From positions 1 through 51,644 of the IMG/VR virus record IMGVR_UViG_3300034789_000526: a DNA stretch of 51,644 nucleotides; one strand, 5' to 3'. Every line of letters starts with the position of its first letter. The stretch's first letter is position 1. The DNA is from a virus. The notes beneath the pieces were generated by a model. It ran no database searches. It was not told the origin of the DNA and saw only the letters and a program-made list of their open reading frames with translations. Positions 22,051-31,719 of this stretch are shown in pieces. A program made the position numbers and the translations under genes.

Positions 22051-24177
22051 TTACCCTACAAGGAATCCACACATATTCCATTGAGAACCATAAGCATTAA
22101 CTCCAGTATTGCTACCTCTGTTAATCCTTAATTCTGCATAATCATTAGCATTCATAGACATCATAATAGTACCAGATCTTGACGTATGACTATTACTGTC
22201 TGCTCCACCTTGAATTAAGTGACCATATTGAGCTCCATTTCTAGAATAATAAATGTTGCAAACACCAGAAGCATGTGGATATAAAAGACCCCAGAAAGAG
22301 AAGTGATAGATTCCATCTATCGGTGCAGTAAATCTTCCATTAGAAGTGCTGTAGCAACTTCCATTATTGAATTCAGTACCAGAACCTACAATAATAGTAT
22401 TAGTATTATTTACCAATGCGGTTCCACCCTTTGCAAGGAAAGCAGGAACTTTTGGATGACGAACCATTCCATTTGGATATGCTTCAATAGCAAGGTTACC
22501 TGGATTTGAGTTACCAGTTGTTCCACTGTTCATCCACAGGTTAAAACGATCCCGTTCCTGTCCTGGAGTATCATGAAGTGCAGCACCCATCCACATTTGA
22601 GCACCTTCACCATAATTAGATCCCCAAGAACCGTTATTAGGATCTAAGTGTTGCCAAGCAATACCACCAGTTAAAGTGCCTGTAGTAGTGCTTCTAGATC
22701 CAACGGGATATATTTTAATAGCACTAGTTCTATTCGTTGGCGAAACATCACCCCCAGCATAACCTGCTCTAATACTTACATTATTATACGTATCACGAGC
22801 AGCATCTGTAAAATCAGTTACATCATTTGAACCATGGAATATTGAACCATTATGAGTCCATTTATGCCCAGCAGAAGTTATAGCAGCTCTTAGAGATGAC
22901 GATGCACCATCAGTATTTCCTGTATAGAATTCCAGTTGACCATTGGAACCTCTTATTTCAAGATCATTACCCCTTAGTTGGAATAATGCCATATATTGAT
23001 TACCATCATTAAGTCTTATTGAAGGAGTATCGTCATCACGAATTTCAAGTGTCCTTCCACCATTAGAACTTGGAGTGGTAGTTCCTATACCAAAATCACC
23101 ACCATTAAACCAACTATCACCACCAGTGTTCAATACGATATCATCATTATCACCAGCATCCTTCATTATGAGTTTTGCCTCATCTACTCCCTGAGTAGTA
23201 AATCTAAATGTTTCATGAGATGCACTATTGACATGCATCGTGGTTGCACCGCCACTTTCTACCTTAAGTTTTACTGTATTATTTGTGGTAATTGCAAATG
23301 AATTACTCTGGTGTTCATATTGTATTCTACCAATTCCAGTTTCACCCGTACCATTCGCAAAGAATATATTACCAATATCACTAGTACCGCTATTAACAAT
23401 TGTTATACCACCATTAGAACCAGCAGGAGTAGTAACAACTAAATCATCCGCAGCACTACTCATATTGTCACTAGTATAACTAGCTAAATTTGCTCCTAAA
23501 GATACCCTACCATCAGGAAAGATACGAAGTCTTTCTGTAAGGGTCATCGCAGCACCAGCGCCGGATGAGTTTGCTGGTGCAGTACTAAAATGAATATTTC
23601 CATCTGCCAGATAGATTCTGCCAGCATTTCCATTAGCAATATACTTTTCGGCAGAACCAGTATGGTAATAGTTTACTGCTATTCCACCTCTATCCTCATC
23701 ACCACTACCTCTTCCAAATAAGGAAGCACCCTTTACTTGTAACCCTGTGAAATCTCCATTTGCTGCCCAAGCACTAGGTGTAACACCCAGTCCCATATGC
23801 CCATTAGCAGCTATATGAAGTCTTTCTAAACCATTTACAAATGCTACAAGATTATCTGCAACTGCACCAATGCGAACAGTTGAACTTGCTGTTGTTCCAC
23901 TTGCTTGGAAAGATATGTAAGAATCTGTCTGATTAGTCTCAAATAAACCAGCAATGGTTGAACCGCCAGTTTCATTAGAATGAAATTTAAAGTCTGGATT
24001 ATTAGTTCCAATACCAAGTTTACTATTCTTTAATGTGAGTATATCAGTAACACTTCCAGCATTGCCATAACCTAACCTTACCGTACCATCTGGTGATGCT
24101 GGTTGATAAAGTGTATAGTTATTAGCTGCGGTCCCATCTTGACCAACTTGTAAATTGTTAACCTTTAATGTGCTCAC
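22051..24177 (-). CDS. Tail fibre with C1q-like tip, 708 aa
   Basis: The N terminus MSTLKVNNLQVGQDGTAANN is followed by beta repeats with ERLHI/ERLRI units (to about residue 480). The last 130 residues form a C1q/TNF-like jelly roll: SNGRFTAPIDGIYHFSFWGL, then CNIYYSRNGAQYGHLIQGG, SRSGTIMMSMNANDYAELRI and a closing WNMCGFLVG strand. C1q-like domains trimerise and bind ligands, so this is the probable receptor-binding tip. The start is GTG at 24177 (GTG AGC ACA), with no strong Shine-Dalgarno sequence. A late octamer overlaps the preceding stop codon, 20 bases upstream. Confidence 0.85.
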   Translation of the reverse strand: MSTLKVNNLQVGQDGTAANNYTLYQPASPDGTVRLGYGNAGSVTDILTLKNSKLGIGTNNPDFKFHSNETGGSTIAGLFETNQTDSYISFQASGTTASSTVRIGAVADNLVAFVNGLERLHIAANGHMGLGVTPSAWAANGDFTGLQVKGASLFGRGSGDEDRGGIAVNYYHTGSAEKYIANGNAGRIYLADGNIHFSTAPANSSGAGAAMTLTERLRIFPDGRVSLGANLASYTSDNMSSAADDLVVTTPAGSNGGITIVNSGTSDIGNIFFANGTGETGIGRIQYEHQSNSFAITTNNTVKLKVESGGATTMHVNSASHETFRFTTQGVDEAKLIMKDAGDNDDIVLNTGGDSWFNGGDFGIGTTTPSSNGGRTLEIRDDDTPSIRLNDGNQYMALFQLRGNDLEIRGSNGQLEFYTGNTDGASSSLRAAITSAGHKWTHNGSIFHGSNDVTDFTDAARDTYNNVSIRAGYAGGDVSPTNRTSAIKIYPVGSRSTTTGTLTGGIAWQHLDPNNGSWGSNYGEGAQMWMGAALHDTPGQERDRFNLWMNSGTTGNSNPGNLAIEAYPNGMVRHPKVPAFLAKGGTALVNNTNTIIVGSGTEFNNGSCYSTSNGRFTAPIDGIYHFSFWGLLYPHASGVCNIYYSRNGAQYGHLIQGGADSNSHTSRSGTIMMSMNANDYAELRINRGSNTGVNAYGSQWNMCGFLVG

Positions 24178-24197
24178 AGTATTACCGCTTTATTGAT

Positions 24198-24205
24198 TAT
24201 TTATC
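24198..24205 (-). promoter_or_regulatory. Late promoter GATAAATA
   Basis: Late octamer formed partly by the TGA stop of the 98-aa gene (TGATAAATA). Confidence 0.65.
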
Positions 24206-24500
24206 ACTCTTCTGGTGCTGGTGGTTTATTAGCAATCAAATATGCTTTATATGCATCTTTCACTGCTTGTGTCCATACAGCATTGCAGACTACTTGAACA
24301 TCAGCATCTTCTCCACTGATGTCTGTATCTACCAGTTCATCACTCTCATTAAGTGTTCCACAATCGAGTGCATGACGTTGAAAAGAACGTGTAAGTTCTA
24401 CACCATCTTTCTCGATGATAGTTGCTTTACGTACTTGTATTGCTTTGTATGTACCAACGATTTCAATCTTATCGTTTTCAAATCTTTCAGTAAGTGCCAT
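24204..24500 (-). CDS. Small protein of fibre cluster, 98 aa
   Basis: MALTERFENDKIEIVGTYKA begins a beta-rich protein with 'IQVRKATIIEKDGVELTRSF' and 'QRHALDCGTLNESDELVDTD', then a helix with CNAVWTQAVKDAYKAYL. The pattern V-R-x-A-T-x-I-x-x-D-G-x-E with R-x-F-x-R-H recurs, as I recall, in small proteins beside marine phage fibres. It lies between the 1311-aa and 708-aa fibres. Function is inferred from position only. GGAGG lies about a dozen bases from ATG, and a late promoter lies 37 bases upstream. Confidence 0.75.
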   Translation of the reverse strand: MALTERFENDKIEIVGTYKAIQVRKATIIEKDGVELTRSFQRHALDCGTLNESDELVDTDISGEDADVQVVCNAVWTQAVKDAYKAYLIANKPPAPEE

Positions 24501-24537
24501 TAGGGAAGTCCTCCGAACTAAACAGGTTTAGGCGTAT

Positions 24538-24545
24538 TATTTATG
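24538..24545 (-). promoter_or_regulatory. Late promoter CATAAATA
   Basis: Late octamer containing the TAA stop of the 1311-aa fibre gene; upstream of the 98-aa gene. Confidence 0.6.
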
Positions 24546-27500
24546 ATACCCTAAATGTTATTTGATATTCAAGCCATTTAGTTGTAGCGTTACCAGTTGA
24601 ATTCACCGTAGCAGCATTACCAACTATATATGCTCTAACGTTAGCACCATATGATGGATATGCATAAAGTCCTTGACCCAATCCTTGACTATTACTGGTC
24701 ATTGATGCATTAGTGAAGTAAATAGAACCCATAGATCTAGCATCAGTGTCAGAAGATCCTCCTGGTGTAAATGGAATACTTAATTGAATCTGATTGCTAG
24801 CACTGGTTCCAGAGAATTGTATGCTGCCACTAGCGGTCACCAAACTTCCTATTTTTATATACCATCCAACTTGATTTTGATAGGTAATATTAGTCCAACC
24901 TTGAACAATTGTTGGATCCCAAGTGCCTTCTTCATACTCATCTATTGTATTAGCTGATGCATTTCCACCAATAGCAACACTACCACTAAACCATGCTGAT
25001 CCATTGCTACCATTAAGTGCAATGTTGTTAGTGCCAGCTAAATTACCTCCCAAATAGAGATCACCATCTGTTTGTAATCCAGAGTGCCAAGTATTTGATG
25101 ATGAATTTTTAGCTGCCCAAACATAAGGATAAGAGGCTATACTAGTTCCAGTTTGGAACCAAGATGAAGTGGCAGAGTTCTGTAAGTTAACCCCTGTTGC
25201 TTGTATTGAACCCTCAGTTATAATGTTTCCATTACCAGAATCAATGGAACATCTAGCATTCGATATAAGTTCACCTGATGTTGCAACTAAAAGAGAACCA
25301 TATTGACTAATTCTTGTATCAAGACCAGAAGGTCTATTTTTACCTTTAAACTGTGCGCTACCATTAAAATCTACAGTAAGTACGTTTGTTGTCCTAATTG
25401 TAAAATTATAATTTTCAGCTCTAAATTGAGCACCCGCCCATCCATCAGTAGTAATAGATCTTAAAACAATATTTTCTTGAGTACCACTTCCGCGAGACAG
25501 TACATTAAGAGCAGCAGTACCTCCAGCAGATGGCACAACAGCATTTATCGTTGCAAATGCTGCTTTAGCATCTGCTATACTTGATGTGCCTGCATCTCCA
25601 TAAGCACGAATATGACCATCAGAATCTATGCGAAGTCTTTCTGTTGGTGAATCACCATCACTACCATCATTAGTTCTAAACATCAAAACGCCTTTTTCAT
25701 CATCGGCAGTACCCTCATGATGTGACCCAATACTAGCAAGGGTGGTTCTTTCACCACCACTCTGTCTTCCAGAGAATAATAAATTACCACTTCTTGCACC
25801 AGCAGAATCATCAGCTGTTGAATTAATTATTGCGAGGTCATTAGCAGAATTTCCTTTATAGATTTCAAGTGCAGAACTACTAATTCTATCAGTTAGACCA
25901 TTATGACCGATCAATATTTTTCCGTCTGCATCAATAGCAAACCTTTCCGCCATATTGACATAGGTTGCCATTCTATTGTCACTAAATTGATACACAATGT
26001 ATCCGGCCAAGGAATCAAAGAATGATGTTCCCTTTGAGAATGCTAAGCGAGCATCTTGATTACTTGCAGCAGCAATAGTGATACCACCTCTATGTCCTGA
26101 ACCAGTATGACCAACAACTAGATCATCAGCATTTGCATTTCCGTAGACAGTAGAACCACCACCCATAATTACTCGGCCATCAGAGAGAATACGCATTCTC
26201 TCTGTTCCTTCTGTAGTTACCTTAAAGTGACCATCAGAACCTGTATCTACTACTTCTGCTTCAGTATTACCTTCAGAAATCTTATCCGATGAACCACCGC
26301 CACCGCCACTGGATACTGTTGCCCAAGATAAATTTCCTGATCCATCAGTCTGTAATACCTGATTGGCATTTCCATCATCATCTGGGAGAGTTAATGTATA
26401 ACTTGCAGCTGCACTATGTGGAGGTGATTTAATTTTTACACCATGACTATTTGCAGAACAATTAAGTTGTAGTATTCCATCATTACCGCCAGCACCTTTA
26501 ACCTCCACAACACCAGTTCCATTTGGTGTGAGTTTGATATTACCATTAGTTGTGCTTGTGTTAATCTCACTAGCTTGCACATCAAGATTTCCACCAAGTT
26601 GTGGTGTTGTATCTTCAACGACATTAGAGATTCCTGATCCGCCACCACCAGTACTAACAGAACCATCTGCCATCAAATATTGAGAAGATGTTCCGCCAGA
26701 TTTAACAAAAGAAGTAGCAGTTAGTGCTCCTGTGAGTGTAGCACCAGCATAAGTGGTTTCAAGTCTCTTGGTATTATCGTAATAAAGTTCTACTCCACCA
26801 TTTGCTTGAGCAACAACACTATTTTCGCCAGATGGAGATTGTATTCTTAAATTACTTCCATTAGCACCACGAATGTAAAAATCGCCGGTAGTATTATCAA
26901 TATATGAACCACCACTAGCATGATATAGTTGTAAGTCATCACCAGTACCAACTTTAATCTTCTGATCATCACCAAGACTCAGTTCAGTTCCATTGATAAG
27001 TTGAAGTTCATCTTGATTCCATCTAGCACTAATGTTGTTAGATCCATTCTTTCTGTGAGCGATCTCAATAATACCATCTTCAGAACCATTGGTGGGGTCA
27101 CCAATCTTACCTGTAATTTTGGCATAAAGACGAGTCGCACCGGTACTGCTTTCACCTTGAAACTTAATCTGTCCAATATAATCGGCATTAGCAGGTGAAG
27201 AACTATTTCTGTATAGAGAAAGTTCTGGACCTGCAGAATTTCCACTATCCGTAGAAGTGATAGTAGCATTACCAGTAATATCAATATTACCAGTTCCAGT
27301 TATATTTTTACTATTAATATCTAAATTGCCACCAAGTTGTGGACTAGTGTCATCGACAAGATCGGAGAGACCTCCACCTCCTCCACTGCCAGTTTGATCT
27401 GCAACCCAAGCATAATCAGAACCATTCCAACTTAAAATTTGACCAGAAGAAGCTCCACCAGTATTAAGATGGTTATCTACATCAGAGTTTCCATAGGAAC

Positions 27501-28476
27501 CACCTCCACCTGATATTGTTGTCCAAGTGGGAGCAGCACCAGAACCGCCAGATGTTAATACTTGACCAGCAGTACCATAATTAGCACCACCAAGACCAAT
27601 TTGTCCAGAAGGACCAATACGAAGTCTTTCATTTCCGCCATTAGTTCTAAATAAAATTGGGGTTGATGTTCTTGTGGTTAAATACAATCCACTAGTGGCG
27701 GCAAAGATATCACCAATAAGTGTTCCATTTGCTTCAAGATCAATTTCTCCACCATTTGTTCCATTAATAGTAAGTGTAGTGTAGTTGGTGTAACTATTGG
27801 GAGAAGGTGTTCCCAATGACACGTTACCAACAGAATCTATACGAAGTCTAGTTAAAGTTTCACTTCCATTCTGTGAATATACTCTGAAACCTCCGTGAGA
27901 TGTATTATTTCGAGTTACGATATAAGAATCACCACCATTATGTGCCAACATAACATGCTGGTTTGTCCCATCCGTATCACTTATTTGTAATGTTGGGTCT
28001 CCTGAACCCGACATATGAAAACCAATTCCACTGAAATTGGTTTGTTGGATTTGACCAGTAGAAGTTATACGAAGTCTTTCATCACCTTCTGTAGTTACCT
28101 TAAAGTGACCATCGGAACCTGTATCTACTACCTCTGCTTCGGTATTACCCTCAGACATCTTATCTGAGACTCCTCCGCCTCCTCCACTGGAATTATTAGT
28201 CCAACTTAAATTTCCTGATCCATCAGTCTGCAATACTTGTCCACTACTACCAGCTGTACCTGGAAGTGTGAATGTAACGTTACCAATAAAGTCACTGTGA
28301 GGAGGTGCTTTTAAAGATGCATAATGAGCATTACTCGATTCACAAAATAAACGCATTTCTGACTGAGCACCGGTATTTTTAATACCAAGTACTCCACTAG
28401 ATACCGCTAAGATATCAGTTCCGTTTATCTGTAGATAACCGTCGTTAGCTTGTCCAGCTCTAAATCCTGCGCTCAT
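24541..28476 (-). CDS. Long tail fibre with duplicated shaft module, 1311 aa
   Basis: The longest of the repeat fibres. The shaft has many (E)RLRI/ERMRI units separated by Gly/Ser-rich linkers (SSGGGGG, ISGGGG, GSGGGG), and a module of about 35 residues (SEGNTEAEVVDTGSDGHFKV) occurs twice, near residues 107 and 735. A central part is related to the 850-aa fibre (DYIGQIKF, NGSEDGI, NNISARW, LQLINGTEL). The C-terminal 115 residues begin EYEEGTWDPTIVQGW and read as a beta-sandwich tip; the 'YEEGTW-x-P-T' opening is a frequent C-terminal tip start in aquatic phages. A late promoter overlaps the preceding stop codon. Confidence 0.85.
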   Translation of the reverse strand: MSAGFRAGQANDGYLQINGTDILAVSSGVLGIKNTGAQSEMRLFCESSNAHYASLKAPPHSDFIGNVTFTLPGTAGSSGQVLQTDGSGNLSWTNNSSGGGGGVSDKMSEGNTEAEVVDTGSDGHFKVTTEGDERLRITSTGQIQQTNFSGIGFHMSGSGDPTLQISDTDGTNQHVMLAHNGGDSYIVTRNNTSHGGFRVYSQNGSETLTRLRIDSVGNVSLGTPSPNSYTNYTTLTINGTNGGEIDLEANGTLIGDIFAATSGLYLTTRTSTPILFRTNGGNERLRIGPSGQIGLGGANYGTAGQVLTSGGSGAAPTWTTISGGGGSYGNSDVDNHLNTGGASSGQILSWNGSDYAWVADQTGSGGGGGLSDLVDDTSPQLGGNLDINSKNITGTGNIDITGNATITSTDSGNSAGPELSLYRNSSSPANADYIGQIKFQGESSTGATRLYAKITGKIGDPTNGSEDGIIEIAHRKNGSNNISARWNQDELQLINGTELSLGDDQKIKVGTGDDLQLYHASGGSYIDNTTGDFYIRGANGSNLRIQSPSGENSVVAQANGGVELYYDNTKRLETTYAGATLTGALTATSFVKSGGTSSQYLMADGSVSTGGGGSGISNVVEDTTPQLGGNLDVQASEINTSTTNGNIKLTPNGTGVVEVKGAGGNDGILQLNCSANSHGVKIKSPPHSAAASYTLTLPDDDGNANQVLQTDGSGNLSWATVSSGGGGGSSDKISEGNTEAEVVDTGSDGHFKVTTEGTERMRILSDGRVIMGGGSTVYGNANADDLVVGHTGSGHRGGITIAAASNQDARLAFSKGTSFFDSLAGYIVYQFSDNRMATYVNMAERFAIDADGKILIGHNGLTDRISSSALEIYKGNSANDLAIINSTADDSAGARSGNLLFSGRQSGGERTTLASIGSHHEGTADDEKGVLMFRTNDGSDGDSPTERLRIDSDGHIRAYGDAGTSSIADAKAAFATINAVVPSAGGTAALNVLSRGSGTQENIVLRSITTDGWAGAQFRAENYNFTIRTTNVLTVDFNGSAQFKGKNRPSGLDTRISQYGSLLVATSGELISNARCSIDSGNGNIITEGSIQATGVNLQNSATSSWFQTGTSIASYPYVWAAKNSSSNTWHSGLQTDGDLYLGGNLAGTNNIALNGSNGSAWFSGSVAIGGNASANTIDEYEEGTWDPTIVQGWTNITYQNQVGWYIKIGSLVTASGSIQFSGTSASNQIQLSIPFTPGGSSDTDARSMGSIYFTNASMTSNSQGLGQGLYAYPSYGANVRAYIVGNAATVNSTGNATTKWLEYQITFRVS
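26207..28157 (-). repeat. Duplicated 73-bp segment inside fibre gene
   Basis: Copies at 26207-26279 and 28085-28157 are nearly identical, with the few differences seen falling at third codon positions. The flanking ATCCATCAGTCTG-type segment also recurs (about 26339 and 28218). This is a duplicated shaft module rather than a mobile element. Confidence 0.75.
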
Positions 28477-28497
28477 TTTATTACTTCTTTATAGTTG

Positions 28498-28505
28498 TAT
28501 TTATC
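28498..28505 (-). promoter_or_regulatory. Late promoter GATAAATA
   Basis: Late octamer sharing its first base with the TAG stop of the 103-aa gene, 21 bases before the 1311-aa fibre ATG. Confidence 0.65.
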
Positions 28506-28816
28506 TATGGTTTAACTGGCCAGGTTACATTACCCAAACCATTTGCTGTATCCCAAGTTGGATTAGGATTGTCTTGTGGGACATCACGTAATGATTGACG
28601 ATATGTTTTCCACTTATCTCTGGTTGCCTTGGGGACATCAGGATTCTGAGTCCAGTCAGTTTCTGCTAACTTTTTGTCTCTAACCGCTCTCAACCATGCC
28701 ATTGGTTTTTCATCATCATATGACCATTCGACAGTTATATCGCTGAATTGTGCTATATTATGCGGAACCAGATCTTTTTGTGCTTCGATTTCTGCTTGTA
28801 GTTCTTCCTCTGTCAT
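28505..28816 (-). CDS. Phage tail assembly chaperone, 103 aa
   Basis: The central stretch WLRAVRDKKLAETDWTQNPD, followed by VPKATRDKWKTYRQSLRDVP, is the hallmark of the small tail assembly chaperone family (Phage_tail_APC type): R-x2-K/L-L-A-x-T-D-W-T-Q and W-x-x-Y-R-Q-x-L-R-D-x-P. The N terminus is a helix (MTEEELQAEIEAQKDLVPHN). These proteins assist the folding or attachment of the fibre encoded beside them. AGGAGAG stands upstream of ATG. The family call is strong; which fibre it serves is inferred from position. Confidence 0.85.
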   Translation of the reverse strand: MTEEELQAEIEAQKDLVPHNIAQFSDITVEWSYDDEKPMAWLRAVRDKKLAETDWTQNPDVPKATRDKWKTYRQSLRDVPQDNPNPTWDTANGLGNVTWPVKP

Positions 28817-28833
28817 TTTAACTCTCCTATTAA

Positions 28834-31020
28834 TTAAGGTGTAGTTCTGTCTACAGTAACGTTATTAATACCACCTCTTGGCATATTTATTCTAAAGTGG
28901 CACATAGAAGTACTAGAATATGCAATATTAGATAACTTGAACAGAACATCAGTAGTTCCGCCACCATGAGACCAACTAGGAGTTGCGCCACCATACGCTG
29001 ATTGATGATTAGTGCCAGTATATAATGTATTTCCGTTTGCTGAGTAGAATGATATGTATGCAACACCAGAAACTCCATGGTCCACTTGGTATCCACCACC
29101 ACTAAAATAATCAATGCTTATTGAAGGAGCATTAGAACTTCTAGAAAATTTCAATTGTATTGAAGTATTTGTAGAGTGTTGATAAAATTCACAGGAAAAC
29201 TCAAGGTAATAACGTGTCCTGACCATTGCTCCTACGAACATAGCGGCAGATCCCGCAACAGTGATACCATATGGAATACTTTGGTCTTCTATAATATCAA
29301 GTTTAGTTTTAGGAGTTCCATATGATGCCGCCCCCATTCTTACATCACCATTGGATGCAATATTAACTTTTTCAGTATGAGCTGTACCAAGTCTCAGACT
29401 ATCATTGTTATGATAATACTCAATATATCCTTCATATCTGTCGTTACCTGATCCATCTGCACTATCACCAAAAGCAACAGTTCCAAAAGCACCAGTTCCG
29501 CTTGAGATAGTAATACCTCTATTTCCATTGCCATCTCCTACTTGTATGTCATCCATATTAGGATGAGCAGCTAAAGATGATTTGCCAACAAGTAATTGAC
29601 CTGTATTTAACAGTCGCATTCTCTCGCCCCATCCACCATTATAAGTTTCAAAGGCAAGATTACCACTTGCAGTTCTAGTACCAATAACTGCTGTATTTTC
29701 ATTGGTTCTTGTACCAATCCATAATCCTGCAGCAGAATTATTACTGGTAAGCGCACCGATAATACTGACTACTGAACGAGTATTTGATATTCCGTGTCCA
29801 TTATGTCCTTCACCTTGAATATAAAGTGTCTCATTACCAGCATTTGCTGACATACTTCCAGCAGTTACTATAGCAAGACCAGCATCTGCAGTCAGACGCA
29901 TTTTTTCTGTTCCACCAGTTGTAGTAGTGTTTGTGGCAGTATAGAACGATAACTGTGTTGCAGCATTTACTAAAGAAGTACCACCCCCCATGTGGAGTTC
30001 ATTGGCACTTGATCCAGATGTGCATCTAATAATACCAACAGGTTCTTCTGCATTTACATAGTGGGCACCAGCAAATCGTCCGTCTTTATTTGCATTATTT
30101 GCCCTGTTTCCATTTCCATCACTACCTCCCATTATAATAGCCCAATCATTATTGGGAACATCAATACCTGCATAACCACATTTAGGAGTAGCAATTGCAC
30201 CAGGTCCAACTAATATTCGCCCATTAGCATCTATACGAAGTTTTTCAGTAATATTTGTTTCACTACTACCAGCATTTGTATAAAAAGAAAGAGCACCATG
30301 CCAGTTAGCACCCTTTCTGATACCTGTTATTTGTGCAGTTGTCCAAGTGGGGTAATTGCCATGGAACTGACCAAAAGATATAGCGGGACCTGCATTAGAT
30401 GAATTACTAGATGAGTAAGTTCCAAGTGTGGTTAATCTTAATGCTTCATTGACTGCACCATTTGAATGTGTTGACTGTGAGATAAGTTTACCAGTAGAAT
30501 CTATACGAAGTCTTTCCGAACCAGTGGTTCTAAATGCAAGTTGTGAAGCAGATTGATCTGCTGCAATGTAACCGATTGCCTCTCCACCATCTATCCATAA
30601 TTCTAATCTCTTATTACCAGATTCTTGACTTTGTAATCTTATTTTTGGATCTGTTGCAGATTGTATTTCTAATTCAGTCTGTGGACTATCAGTGCCGATG
30701 CCAACATGACCATTAGCACCATCAAAGGTTGCAACCTCAGCACCCCTTGCATAAATTTGTGTTTTATTTAAAGTAGTAGATCCAGTTGAACCAAGTCTTG
30801 CTGCATAACCTCCTGTAATTGTTGCATAACCAACTACTGGGTGTCCTGCTACTTTAAGTCCTGTATCAGATTGAATTTCTCCAGCAACATCTAATGGCGT
30901 TCCAGGACTGCTAGTTGCAATACCAACACGGTTATTTACTGCATCAACTGTTAAAGTTGTACCATCAATTCCAATATCTGGTGCAAGAATACCAGTCGTT
31001 CCGTTAATAGTTACTGCCAT
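28834..31020 (-). CDS. Tail fibre, 728 aa
   Basis: The N terminus MAVTINGTTGILAPDIGIDG is followed by repeat units (ERLRIDSTG, EKLRIDANG, EKMRLTADA, ERMRLLNTG) through about residue 560. The C-terminal 140 residues are a different, beta-rich tip with Tyr, Ser and Gly (RYYLEFSCEFYQHSTNTSIQ..., HFRINMPRGGINNVTVDRTT) and are probably the receptor-binding part. There is no S74 chaperone; the 103-aa assembly chaperone follows directly. It starts one base after the 229-aa gene, so it belongs to the unit from the late promoter at 32330. Confidence 0.85.
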   Translation of the reverse strand: MAVTINGTTGILAPDIGIDGTTLTVDAVNNRVGIATSSPGTPLDVAGEIQSDTGLKVAGHPVVGYATITGGYAARLGSTGSTTLNKTQIYARGAEVATFDGANGHVGIGTDSPQTELEIQSATDPKIRLQSQESGNKRLELWIDGGEAIGYIAADQSASQLAFRTTGSERLRIDSTGKLISQSTHSNGAVNEALRLTTLGTYSSSNSSNAGPAISFGQFHGNYPTWTTAQITGIRKGANWHGALSFYTNAGSSETNITEKLRIDANGRILVGPGAIATPKCGYAGIDVPNNDWAIIMGGSDGNGNRANNANKDGRFAGAHYVNAEEPVGIIRCTSGSSANELHMGGGTSLVNAATQLSFYTATNTTTTGGTEKMRLTADAGLAIVTAGSMSANAGNETLYIQGEGHNGHGISNTRSVVSIIGALTSNNSAAGLWIGTRTNENTAVIGTRTASGNLAFETYNGGWGERMRLLNTGQLLVGKSSLAAHPNMDDIQVGDGNGNRGITISSGTGAFGTVAFGDSADGSGNDRYEGYIEYYHNNDSLRLGTAHTEKVNIASNGDVRMGAASYGTPKTKLDIIEDQSIPYGITVAGSAAMFVGAMVRTRYYLEFSCEFYQHSTNTSIQLKFSRSSNAPSISIDYFSGGGYQVDHGVSGVAYISFYSANGNTLYTGTNHQSAYGGATPSWSHGGGTTDVLFKLSNIAYSSTSMCHFRINMPRGGINNVTVDRTTP

Positions 31021-31021
31021 T

Positions 31022-31711
31022 TTACACTACCGTCCATGTTGTTCCGTTAGGAATGGTTACCGTTGCACTATTATTTATTGTGATGGGTCCTGCCGACATG
31101 GCATTTTTGTTAGTTGTAATTGTATAGTTCGTTGTCACATTAATATCATTCTCGTAAAATACAGAGTCTCCACCAGCACCAGAAGCACCGCCTAGACTAC
31201 CCCAACTACTACCGTCATATCCTTCATATCTATTGAAGTTGGTATTGAAACGCAACATTCCAGTATTCGCTGAACCTGGTCTTTGTGCAGTCGTACCAGC
31301 AGGAATGTCAACATATCCATTACCATTGATACTTAAATTACCAGCTGCATCCCATGTTGGACCGGGTGCTGCAATCTTTGCAGATGTTACTGATCCATCA
31401 GCAGCAGTACCGATATCAAGAACATGACCATATGAAATTATAAAACAATTCGTTCCAGCTGACGGCGCAACAGCAAAAATAATTTGATTGCCATTAATAT
31501 AAAATCCTGTATTGCCAGTTCTATCAGGTTCTTGAAGAACACCACCAAGAGATACTATTAAGTGTTCTGATGATATAGCATAAAAATCTTGATCTACACC
31601 GTTTACTGTTCGGTGAAGATCAAAAGTATCTGTAGAACCATTGAAACCCGATTCAATATTTTTTAATACTATTACCTCACCAAACGATGGTGTCCTTCCA
31701 ATATATGCCAT
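31022..31711 (-). CDS. Fibre base or short tail-fibre protein, 229 aa
   Basis: The first 120 residues (MAYIGRTPSFGEVIVLKNIE..., HLIVSLGGVLQEPDRTGNTG, IIFAVAPSAGTNCFIISYGH, KIAAPGPTWDAAGNLSINGN) share order and motifs with the N terminus of the 850-aa fibre, so they are probably the same tail-attachment module. Next comes a linker PAGTTAQRPGSANTGMLRFN with NRYEGYDGSSWGSLGG, a short repeat common in phage tail tips, and a beta C terminus. It could be the base on which a fibre is mounted. It is in one operon with the 72-, 108- and 728-aa genes. Confidence 0.75.
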   Translation of the reverse strand: MAYIGRTPSFGEVIVLKNIESGFNGSTDTFDLHRTVNGVDQDFYAISSEHLIVSLGGVLQEPDRTGNTGFYINGNQIIFAVAPSAGTNCFIISYGHVLDIGTAADGSVTSAKIAAPGPTWDAAGNLSINGNGYVDIPAGTTAQRPGSANTGMLRFNTNFNRYEGYDGSSWGSLGGASGAGGDSVFYENDINVTTNYTITTNKNAMSAGPITINNSATVTIPNGTTWTVV

Positions 31712-31719
31712 TACTTACC

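Noticed and set aside
11578-30516. Short repeats resembling a dispersed CRISPR or regulatory array
   Set aside because: Spacing is irregular and all copies encode the same ERLRI-type peptide within fibre genes, so they are coding repeats.
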